The position numbers and the translations under genes were made by a program. Shown here piece after piece: positions 57,594 through 64,000 of a stretch of DNA of 64,000 nucleotides. Source of the DNA: an uncultured Eubacteriales bacterium (lineage in GTDB: Bacteria; Bacillota; Clostridia; Oscillospirales; Oscillospiraceae). The notes under the pieces were generated by a model, which saw only the letters and a list, made by a program, of their open reading frames with translations, was not told the DNA's origin and searched no databases. Numbering within the stretch: position 1 is the stretch's first letter; the number at the start of each line of letters is the position of its first letter. The DNA is taken from NCBI GenBank assembly GCA_900316205.1, contig ONBX01000005.1, forward strand, positions 1 to 64,000, in the 5' to 3' direction.

Positions 57594-58122
57594 GCGTTGA
57601 GGGGCGGGCGATTCGTGAATCGCCCCTACGGGGGACAGGGGAGACGCCCTCCGTCATCCCTTAGAGAGGGAGGCATATGGGCTCCCCTGCAAGGGGAGCT
57701 GTCGCGGCGGCCAGCCGCTGTGACTGAGGGGTTTGCCCCCTCCGTTAATGACTCCCTCCGTCACGGAGCTTGTGTGAGACGCTCCGTGACACCTCCCTCA
57801 AAGAGGGAGGCATATGGGCTCCCCTGCAAGGGGAGCTGTCGCGGCGGCTTGCCGCCGGGACTGAGGAATTGTGCTCCCCTGCAAGGGGAGCTGTCGCGGC
57901 GGCTTGCCGCCGGGACTGAGGGGTCTGACCCCTCCGTCACCGTCGCAGGCTCCGGCGACACCTTCACCTTGCGGTGCCCGAAAAACGCTGCGGGCTTGCG
58001 CTTGTCCCTTGCGTTTTTCGACCGCTGCGGAAAAAGCGCCATCGCTTCTTCTGCCACTGGCAGCGCGATGGCGCTTTTCCCCCTTTCAGGGGAGGACACG
58101 CGAGAAGCGGTGAAACGCGGCC
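57594..58122. repeat. R1/R2 repeat array
   Basis: R1 copies at 57679-57729, 57816-57866 and 57872-57921, each GCTCCCCTGCAAGGGGAGCT-type with CGGCGG...CCGCCG. Then a full R2 hairpin (57963-58092) with the arm GCGCCATCGCTTC and GCGATGGCGC. Between copies lies an inverted repeat ACGGAGC/GCTCCGT (about 57762-57787). No gene. Confidence 0.82.
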
Positions 58123-61100
58123 TTACGGCGCGGGGGTGGGCGGGGTGCTCTGCCCGGCAGCCCTGGTGTAGACTGTGATGGTCTTGCTGAGATCCTGGTA
58201 ACGCACCGTCAGACGGACCCCGCCGGGGACGGCCTTCAGGGCCTCCAGGGTGCAGGAGCGCCCGTCGGTGTCCGGCGTTATCTTCAAGGCCTCATCGTTT
58301 TCACAGATCCAGGAGATCCCATCTGTCGGATAACGGCCCAGGGGGAAGAGCACCGCATCCAGCCGGACCGACTCCCCTTCGCTCAGGGTGAATTCCGAGA
58401 GCTGGTTATCGTAATAGAAGACCTCCAGCGCCTCCTGGGAGAAGTCTTCCGGCAGGTTGCCCTCCAGGGCGATCACCGTGAGGCGAAGGTCATGCTCGTC
58501 GCCCTCCGCCATGCGGCCAAAGGCCAGACGGCCGCCGCAGAAGGTGTTGCCCAGCTCGGAGGCGCCGTAGGCGTCCAGCGGGGCATCCGCAATCACCTGC
58601 CGGTAGGAAGGAGGCATCAGGGCGTCCAGATCCAGGGCGAGGAAGTCCTCCGGGGAGTAGGAGACAAGGGAGTCGGTGCCGGTGAAGATGGGGAAGGGGT
58701 AGCAGAGCTGGGTGCTCAGCGCCGCCCAATTGCCCTCGGCAATGTTCTGCTGCACAGCCCGGGCGAAGTCCAGAGTCTCTCCCTCCTGAAAGCGGCCGGG
58801 ATCCAGGAACTCGAAGGGAGGATAGGCCACGGCGTAGCCCTCCCCGGCAGGTCCGGCGGGGTCTGGATCCACGGAGAAGGGCTTCCCATCGGCATCCAGA
58901 TCAAAGCGGCTGCCCAGGAGAGGCTCCCCGTTCCAGCTCAGATCCCCGCTGTTGAAAAAGTACAGGGCGGGGCTGGGGACGTCGTGAATGTCGCAGTTCA
59001 GGAAGCGGACGCCGTCGGTGCGGGCCAGATGCACGCCGCCCTGGGAGCACTCATAGATCTCACACTCCCGGACCGCCACGCCGCTGCAGCCGTCGCAGTC
59101 CAGACCCAGGATGCCGCAGCCGTAGAGCCTGCAGCGGTCCAGGTCGATGCCGTGGCAGTTTGTAAAGTACAGGACGCCGCCCGAACAGGAGCCGGGCTCC
59201 CGGGTGTGCCCGGCGGTGAAATCCGAAAGACTGATGTTTTCGCAGTCCCGGAAGGCCAGCACATTGGCATAACGGGGCACGGCGGACAGGGTGACGGCCT
59301 TGGGATCCCCATTCGCGCCCCGGATGGTGAGGCCGGAAAGGTCCGTGATGATCAGCGCGGGCCCGTCGGGACTCTCCGACCAGTAATAATACTTGCCACC
59401 TACGCCGCCGTAATTGGACGCGGTGGAGAGGTCGAAGCTTTCCCCGTCCAGCAGGATGGTCCGGTCGGGGCCGATGGCCTTCAAAAACTCGTCCACGGTC
59501 TTCACGGTGACGCTGCCGCCCACGGGCAGCTCCAGGGCGTCCTCGGCAGGGAGAGGAGGATGGATTGTGGCCGGGTCAAGCTCCCGGTACTCCATGGCCT
59601 GGATGGCGGCCGGATCCAGAGCCTTTCCGTCCGCGTCCACGGGGAAGATGCCGCCGCCGTAGATGAAGCTTGCGATCTCATTGTCCGTAAAGGCGCAGCC
59701 GTCCACGGTGACGGGATATTGCTGCATCTGGAAGAGGCTGGTTTGGAAACCGTTGTTCTCCACCCGGTTGGAGAGGAAAAGGGCGTTTTTGCTGTTGACC
59801 GTGTTCAGAAGCGTCTGGCACGTGTTGTCGTGGACGCGGCAGTTCAGCACGGTGAAATCCTCGGTGAGGTCTGCGGAGAAAAGACTGTAGGCAGGACCGA
59901 CGCCGGGCTTGAGGCCGTTGCGCTCCACCTCGCAGTCCTCCACCAGTACATCCCGGCAGCTGTGGACGAACACGGCGCTGTAGCTGCACTCATAGATGTG
60001 GCAGCCTTTCACCTCCAGGCCGCGGCAGTCCCGTGCCTGCACGCCGATGGTGCCGCAGCCGAAGAGGCCGCAGTTGGATACGGCCAGGTCGCTGCAGACG
60101 TCAAAGTACAGCACACCGCCGTTGCAGTAGCCGGGGGCCTGGGTGTGCCCGGCGGTCAGGTCTTCCACCCGCAGCCCGTCGCAGTTCAGGAAATGGAGGA
60201 CGTTGGCGTAGCGGGGCACGGCGGCCAGGGTCGTTTTTCCCTCCCCGGCGCCCCGGATGGTCAGACCCTCGACGCCCAGGATCTGCAGCTCATAGCCCGG
60301 CGCGTTCTCCGCGCCGTCGGGAACGGCGACCCAGGCATAGTTGGGATCTGCGTTCTCCTTGCCGTAATCGGAGGCGGTGGAAAGGTCATACTCGCCCTCG
60401 GCCAGGACGATGGTGGCGTTGGGGACGATGGCGTCCAGAAATTCGTCCACAGTGGAGACGTGGGTCACGTTCTCCTCCCTGGGGACCAGGGATGCCTCCT
60501 GTCCGGAGGCGGGCCCCGCCGCTGCAGTGCAGCCGCAAAGCAGCAGCAGAGCCAGCAGGGCGGCCAGCACCCTGCCTTTCGTGTGTTGATAATGCATGAT
60601 TTGCTCCAATCTTTCTTTCAGATCCTTCTTCTCGGTGGAGAAGGTGGTGGCAACGACTCCCGCAGGCAGGGACGCGCTTGCGGCCATGCGCAAAAGCGTC
60701 TCGCCGTAGGACTGCTTTTTGTTCCGGTCCATGGAGCGGAGCAGCATCTCGTCACAGCTGAGCTCGCAGGCCCGGTTCAGCTCCCGGCGGATGAGCCAGG
60801 AGAGGGGATTGAACCAGTGCAGGGCCAGGACCCCGGCGGCAAACCACTTGTAGAGCGGATCCCGCCGCCGGTAGTGGCAGAGCTCGTGGCGCAGGATGTT
60901 CTCCAGCGTCTCCGGATCGGAGATCCCTTGGGGCAGAACGATCCGCGGGGAGAAGACCCCGAACATCAGGGGCGTTTGCAGCGCGGAACAGGTGGAAAGC
61001 GCCGGCTTTCTCCCGGGGATGCGGGCATAGAGGGCGGAAAGCTCCCGCTCCGGGCTCCGCAGCGCAGGCCGGAGGGCGCGGCGAAAGCGCAGGTAGGAGA

Positions 61101-61551
61101 CCACCGGCCAGAGAAAGCAGAGTCCTGCCCCAACGGCCCAGAGGGAGAGCCAGAGCCGGGGCGAGCGCCAGTCGATCCTGATGCTATGTTCGATTGCGGG
61201 GGAGGGGGAGAGGCTTGGCGCGGCGGCTGGATGGACCTCCGCCTCCGGGACTGCCGGAACCTGAGCCGGCAGATCAGCAAGCGGCGCATAGGCCGGGGCT
61301 GCCGTCGTTTCCGGCGGGAGATACACATCCTCCAGCAGCCGCGGCGCGGTCAGGTGCGCTGGCGCGCCGCCCTCGGTCTCCTGTCCCAGAGGGATCAGTC
61401 CCGGCAGGGGCAGCAGAAAGCGCAGCAGCACCAGCAGCCAGGCATAGTAATACACCGTGCTGGAAAGGCGCCCGCCCAGCAGCTTTTTCAAAAGCAGCAG
61501 CAAGAGCGCCAGGGCGCTGCCGCTGAGTGTGAGAGAGATCAGTGTCTCCAT
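58123..61551 (-). CDS. M56 (BlaR1-like) metallopeptidase fused to duplicated beta-helix domains
   Basis: 1142 residues. N-terminal M56 unit with membrane helices (about 5-25, 35-55, 140-160), a long extracellular loop (65-135), the zinc motif HELCHYRRRD (His222-Glu223-His226) and ELNRACELSCDE further on. A further hydrophobic helix ends in LLLCGC (about 320). From about 345 to 610 and 640 to 880 lie two homologous right-handed beta-helix repeats; both open with TVDEFLxAI...DLSTASxYG and contain LTIRGA and PRYANVL. A C-terminal beta domain follows. In BlaR1 the sensor is a penicillin-binding domain; here beta-helix domains replace it. Four bases after the BlaI gene (GGAGGACTGACGGG before ATG 61551). 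Confidence 0.85.
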   Translation of the reverse strand: METLISLTLSGSALALLLLLLKKLLGGRLSSTVYYYAWLLVLLRFLLPLPGLIPLGQETEGGAPAHLTAPRLLEDVYLPPETTAAPAYAPLADLPAQVPAVPEAEVHPAAAPSLSPSPAIEHSIRIDWRSPRLWLSLWAVGAGLCFLWPVVSYLRFRRALRPALRSPERELSALYARIPGRKPALSTCSALQTPLMFGVFSPRIVLPQGISDPETLENILRHELCHYRRRDPLYKWFAAGVLALHWFNPLSWLIRRELNRACELSCDEMLLRSMDRNKKQSYGETLLRMAASASLPAGVVATTFSTEKKDLKERLEQIMHYQHTKGRVLAALLALLLLCGCTAAAGPASGQEASLVPREENVTHVSTVDEFLDAIVPNATIVLAEGEYDLSTASDYGKENADPNYAWVAVPDGAENAPGYELQILGVEGLTIRGAGEGKTTLAAVPRYANVLHFLNCDGLRVEDLTAGHTQAPGYCNGGVLYFDVCSDLAVSNCGLFGCGTIGVQARDCRGLEVKGCHIYECSYSAVFVHSCRDVLVEDCEVERNGLKPGVGPAYSLFSADLTEDFTVLNCRVHDNTCQTLLNTVNSKNALFLSNRVENNGFQTSLFQMQQYPVTVDGCAFTDNEIASFIYGGGIFPVDADGKALDPAAIQAMEYRELDPATIHPPLPAEDALELPVGGSVTVKTVDEFLKAIGPDRTILLDGESFDLSTASNYGGVGGKYYYWSESPDGPALIITDLSGLTIRGANGDPKAVTLSAVPRYANVLAFRDCENISLSDFTAGHTREPGSCSGGVLYFTNCHGIDLDRCRLYGCGILGLDCDGCSGVAVRECEIYECSQGGVHLARTDGVRFLNCDIHDVPSPALYFFNSGDLSWNGEPLLGSRFDLDADGKPFSVDPDPAGPAGEGYAVAYPPFEFLDPGRFQEGETLDFARAVQQNIAEGNWAALSTQLCYPFPIFTGTDSLVSYSPEDFLALDLDALMPPSYRQVIADAPLDAYGASELGNTFCGGRLAFGRMAEGDEHDLRLTVIALEGNLPEDFSQEALEVFYYDNQLSEFTLSEGESVRLDAVLFPLGRYPTDGISWICENDEALKITPDTDGRSCTLEALKAVPGGVRLTVRYQDLSKTITVYTRAAGQSTPPTPAP

Positions 61552-61555
61552 CCCG

Positions 61556-61933
61556 TCAGTCCTCCACATGGAACAGCTCCTGCAGCTCCTCCAGATCCCG
61601 GCGGCTCAGACCCTCGGAGTGGACCAGCGCCGCCACCAGGTCCTTGGCGCTGCCGTGATACAGGCGGCGGATCAGGTTGTCGGTGGCCCAGGCGTTGTAT
61701 TCCTGCTCCGTGATACGGGGGGAATAGTAGAACACGTTCCGCTTTTCCTGGGCGATCACGCCCTTGGATACCAGACGGGAGACCAGAGTCTTCACCGTGG
61801 TGGCCTCCCAGCCCCGGCTGCGATGCAGGGCCTCGCGGATCTCCGTGACAGGCAGAGCGTCCTCCGCTTGCCACAGCAGCTTCATGACCTCCAGCTCGGA
61901 GTCAGAAATTTTATCGGCGAGAGAATCAGACAT
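61556..61933 (-). CDS. BlaI/MecI-family repressor
   Basis: 125 residues with the winged HTH of the BlaI/MecI/CopY family (ISDSELEVMKLLWQAEDALPVTEIREAL, TTVKTLVSRLVSKGVIAQEK) and the dimerisation tail. The repressor is normally cleaved after the M56 protease is activated. The M56 gene follows directly, which fits a BlaI-BlaR1 signalling pair. ATG 61933 follows AAGGAGGATTCCCCC. Confidence 0.93.
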   Translation of the reverse strand: MSDSLADKISDSELEVMKLLWQAEDALPVTEIREALHRSRGWEATTVKTLVSRLVSKGVIAQEKRNVFYYSPRITEQEYNAWATDNLIRRLYHGSAKDLVAALVHSEGLSRRDLEELQELFHVED

Positions 61934-61999
61934 GGGGGAATCCTCCTTGCAGGCAATGATAAAATGCGAATAGATTACACGCGTAGTCCGGACAAGTAC

Positions 62000-62028
62000 A
62001 AGATAGCACAGGAGACTACAGTTGTCAA
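62000..62028 (-). promoter_or_regulatory. BlaI promoter with a BlaI-type operator
   Basis: Minus strand TTGACA (62023-62028), 17 bp, TATCTT (62000-62005). The plus-strand sequence GACTACAGTTGTC (62014-62026) is an imperfect palindrome with the TACA..TGT core of BlaI/CopY boxes and covers the -35 box. Confidence 0.75.
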
Positions 62029-62039
62029 CCGGATAATTC

Positions 62040-62560
62040 TGAAGAAATCATAAAAGCATATGGGCTCCCCTGCAAGGGGAGCTGTCATGGCGGCCTGCCG
62101 CCGTGACTGAGGGGTCTGACCCTCCGTCACCGTCGCAGGCTCCGGCGACACCGCCACCTTGCGGGGAGGCGAAAAACGCTTCGGGCTTGCGCTTGTCCCT
62201 TGCGTTTTTCGACCGCTGCGGAAAAAGCGCCATCGTTTCTTCTGCCACTGGCAGCGCGATGGCGCTTTTCCCCCTTGCGCAGGGGAGGTTTTTCTGCGGG
62301 CGGCTGATAGCCGCCCCTACGGCGGGAGGGAACGCCACCTCATCCGCCCCAGTGTGAGCACTGGGGCACCTTCTCCTCAAGGAGAAGGCTTGAGGGCGGG
62401 CGCTTGTTCATCACTCCATTGCCGTAGGGACGAGCATCGCTCGTCCGCCCAGGCTTACGGAACGCGCAAATGAAAGCGAAAAGTTCCCGACGAAAGATCC
62501 GCTGCGCGGGGACCTCATCCGGCGCTTCGCGCCACCTTCCCCCTGAGGGGGGAAGGCTTT
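62040..62560. repeat. R1/R2 repeats upstream of the XRE gene
   Basis: R1 at 62062-62111 (GGCTCCCCTGCAAGGGGAGCTGTCATGGCGG), then GACCCTCCGTCACCGTCGCAGG, then R2 at 62155-62287, and later CCCCAGTGTGAGCACTGGGG near 62348 and CTTCTCCTCAAGGAGAAGG. No credible CDS. Confidence 0.8.
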
Positions 62561-62690
62561 GGCAGACTCAACCGGGAGGAGAGTCAACTCCCGTGTGAGG
62601 CGCTGGTATTTCGGCGTTTCCTCTGTAATAGTAGGGCCATGTAAGAGATGCGGACGCAGTTCCGCAGGAAAAGCCAAGGAGGAAACAAGA

Positions 62691-63707
62691 ATGGAAATGG
62701 GAAAAGAGATCCGCAGACTGCGCAATGAGAGAGGGCTGACCCAGGAGGCCCTGGCGGCGGACCTGCATGTGACAGCCCAGACCGTGAGCAAATGGGAGTG
62801 CGGCAACAGCGTGCCGGACGTGCAGATGCTGCCGGAGATCGCCGTGTACTTCGGCGTGACCATCGACCAGCTCTTTGCCATGAGCCCGGAGCAGCAGCTG
62901 GAACGGATGGAGAACCACATCTACGCCCGGGGCCTCTTCCCGGAGGCGGAGCAGCGGCAGCTGGAGCAGCAGCTCAAGGCCATCGGAGAGGATCCGGCCA
63001 TGACCGGGAAGACCGAGACGCTGCTGGCAAAGCTCTACAACAGCCAGGCCGAGCAGTACCGGCTGCTTGCCGTGGAGCACGGCAAGACCGCGGTGGAAAA
63101 GACCGGCGACCCGGACGCCATCAGCGAGCTCTGCAACGCCTGGGGGAGCTACATCCCCGACTGGTGCGTCCGCAACCACCACGCCCTCATCCAGTGGCTC
63201 AGCGACTACTGCCGCCGTAACCCGAAAAACCGTTCCGCCCATATGTGGCTGCTGGACAATCTCATTGACGACCGGCGCCTGACCGAGGCAAGAGAATGGC
63301 TCGAAAAGCTGGCCGCCATGGACAAGAGCTTCCGCGTGCCCCTGTACCGCTATCTCCTCGCCCAGGCGGCGGGCGAGCGGGAGGAGACGGAAGCCCAGCT
63401 CCGGGCTCTGGAAGAGCTGGCGGAAAGCGAATGGTGCTGCGCCACCACCCTGGGGGACATTTACACCCAGCGGCAGGACTATGACCGGGCCATCGCCTGG
63501 TACCGCAAAGGCCAGGAACTGCAGCCCTCCCCCAAATTCACCGACAGCGCCATGAGCATTGCCCACATCTGCGAGATCCGGGGCGACAGGGACGGGGCCA
63601 TCGCCGCCTACCGGGAGCAGCTGCGCCTGATGCGGGAGGACTGGGGCATCGCCGGCGGCGAGGACTACGCCCAGGTGGAGCGGGCCATCCACAGACTGCA
63701 GGAGTGA
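62691..63707 (+). CDS. XRE-family regulator with TPR-like C-terminus
   Basis: 338 residues. The first 65 carry the HTH (GKEIRRLRNERGLTQEALAADLHVTAQTVSKWECG). A TPR/helical-repeat region covers the rest (GQELQPSPKF..., RALEELAESEWCCATTLGDIYTQRQDYDRAIAWYRKG). This is the layout of peptide-sensing or tetratricopeptide XRE regulators (Rgg/PlcR-like in outline). Starts at ATG 62691 after AAGGAGGAAACAAG; the upstream frame is repeat DNA. No partner peptide gene was seen. Confidence 0.9.
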   Translation: MEMGKEIRRLRNERGLTQEALAADLHVTAQTVSKWECGNSVPDVQMLPEIAVYFGVTIDQLFAMSPEQQLERMENHIYARGLFPEAEQRQLEQQLKAIGEDPAMTGKTETLLAKLYNSQAEQYRLLAVEHGKTAVEKTGDPDAISELCNAWGSYIPDWCVRNHHALIQWLSDYCRRNPKNRSAHMWLLDNLIDDRRLTEAREWLEKLAAMDKSFRVPLYRYLLAQAAGEREETEAQLRALEELAESEWCCATTLGDIYTQRQDYDRAIAWYRKGQELQPSPKFTDSAMSIAHICEIRGDRDGAIAAYREQLRLMREDWGIAGGEDYAQVERAIHRLQE

Positions 63708-63811
63708 GGGTACCCCTATCCCCCAGTGTGCGCACTGGGGACTTCCCCCAAAGGGAAGCAAGAATTCTCCTTCGTCGGCGAGCAGAGCCTGGAACAGAAG
63801 AGCAGAATAAT
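63708..63811. repeat. Intergenic with CCAGTGTGCGCACTGG palindrome
   Basis: One copy of the 16-base dispersed palindrome at 63723-63738; otherwise nothing seen. Confidence 0.75.
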
Positions 63812-63852
63812 AAAAAGAACCTGCGCGGGTCTATCACCGCGCAGGTTCTTTG
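63812..63852. terminator. Terminator between XRE gene and oxidoreductase gene
   Basis: AAAGAACCTGCGCGG / CCGCGCAGGTTCTTT stem with an 8-base loop. Works for both convergent genes. Confidence 0.92.
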
Positions 63853-63879
63853 TTGTGTATTTGCTTTTTGAGGCAGGCC

Positions 63880-64000
63880 TCACACCGCAGCGTAGCCGGC
63901 GCGGTAGGCCTGCAGGTTCAGCTCCTTGAACTTGGCGGGCACCGTCTCAGCGATGACGGCTTCCCAGTCGATATCGTCCATGTGCAGGGCCTTGACCATG
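63880..64000 (-). CDS. C-terminus of a 2-oxoacid oxidoreductase gamma-type subunit (partial)
   Basis: Only the last 39 residues or so are present (MVKALHMDDIDWEAVIAETV... ending RAGYAAV), running off the window end. The pattern VPAKFKELNLQAYRAGY resembles the C-terminal end of ketoacid/indolepyruvate:ferredoxin oxidoreductase gamma (or IorB-like) subunits, which typically finish KxxELNxKAFExG. Those enzymes convert 2-oxoacids to acyl-CoA with ferredoxin. The call is provisional because the sequence is short. Confidence 0.5.
   Translation of the reverse strand, partial: MVKALHMDDIDWEAVIAETVPAKFKELNLQAYRAGYAAV

Noticed and set aside
58492-61713. 1073-codon plus-strand frame
   Set aside because: Antisense to the M56/beta-helix gene, with no recognisable domain, low-complexity composition and no promoter.

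Overview
The window reads as chromosomal DNA of a GC-rich, spore-forming member of the Clostridia, most likely an Oscillospirales gut lineage. The evidence is the yabP-yabQ-divIC-S1 cluster, spoVAC, luxS, strong AGGAGG-type ribosome sites, TTGACA/TATAAT promoters with 17-base spacers, and many short palindromic intergenic repeats. This assignment is inference from gene content; no rRNA marker is present. There is no rRNA operon, no CRISPR array and no recognisable transposase, integrase or phage gene.

Layout. 1-5371: an AT-rich lipoprotein, a SpoU methyltransferase overlapping a FliB-type protein, a 35-residue protein divergent from a WYL regulator, and much repeat DNA. 5534-14125: one-directional run of zinc-ribbon membrane proteins, a PP2C-like phosphatase and a membrane-anchored subtilase, followed by a macro-domain/HTH fusion, an HD hydrolase and a P-loop/CYTH fusion. 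14196-20078 (minus): CotH-like protein, cyclase, DUF2695, a Cys-rich unknown, an M50 peptidase and an unknown. 20255-21878: CorA and LuxS. 22067-23092: tRNA-Ser(GGA) with duplicated tRNA 3'-end units around a small AT-rich gene. 23726-28634: spoVAC, then an Old-Yellow-Enzyme/SDR/tocopherol-cyclase-like cluster. 28889-33653 (minus): lipoprotein plus ABC-2 exporter. 33849-39572: acylphosphatase, SGNH hydrolase, a frameshifted GPH symporter, the yabP-yabQ-divIC-S1 cluster and a CoA-transferase. 39623-45906: LCP protein, DUF6320/acyltransferase pair, DUF1653/Smr pair, and a PadR-DUF1700-DUF4097 operon. 46133-55593: a beta-lactamase-like membrane protein, thioesterase, MBL hydrolase, DUF4037, TPR protein, DUF255 thioredoxin-fold protein, a candidate structured ncRNA and MutY. 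56247-64000: a PstS-like membrane protein, BlaI with an M56 protein fused to two beta-helix repeats, an XRE/TPR regulator and the C-terminus of a 2-oxoacid oxidoreductase subunit.

The most unusual items are: (i) the zinc-ribbon/PP2C/subtilase operon running into ADP-ribose, (p)ppGpp-like and triphosphate enzymes; (ii) a promoter-to-terminator, non-coding, structured segment at 53944-54232; (iii) the tRNA-Ser 3'-end duplications with cloverleaf-like folds; (iv) the BlaR1-like M56 peptidase whose sensor is replaced by duplicated beta-helix domains; (v) several families of palindromic repeats, including a 278-bp element with 27-bp terminal inverted repeats.

Limits: everything here was read by eye. 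Family assignments rest on recognised motifs, not on searches, and residue numbers are counted from the chosen start codons.
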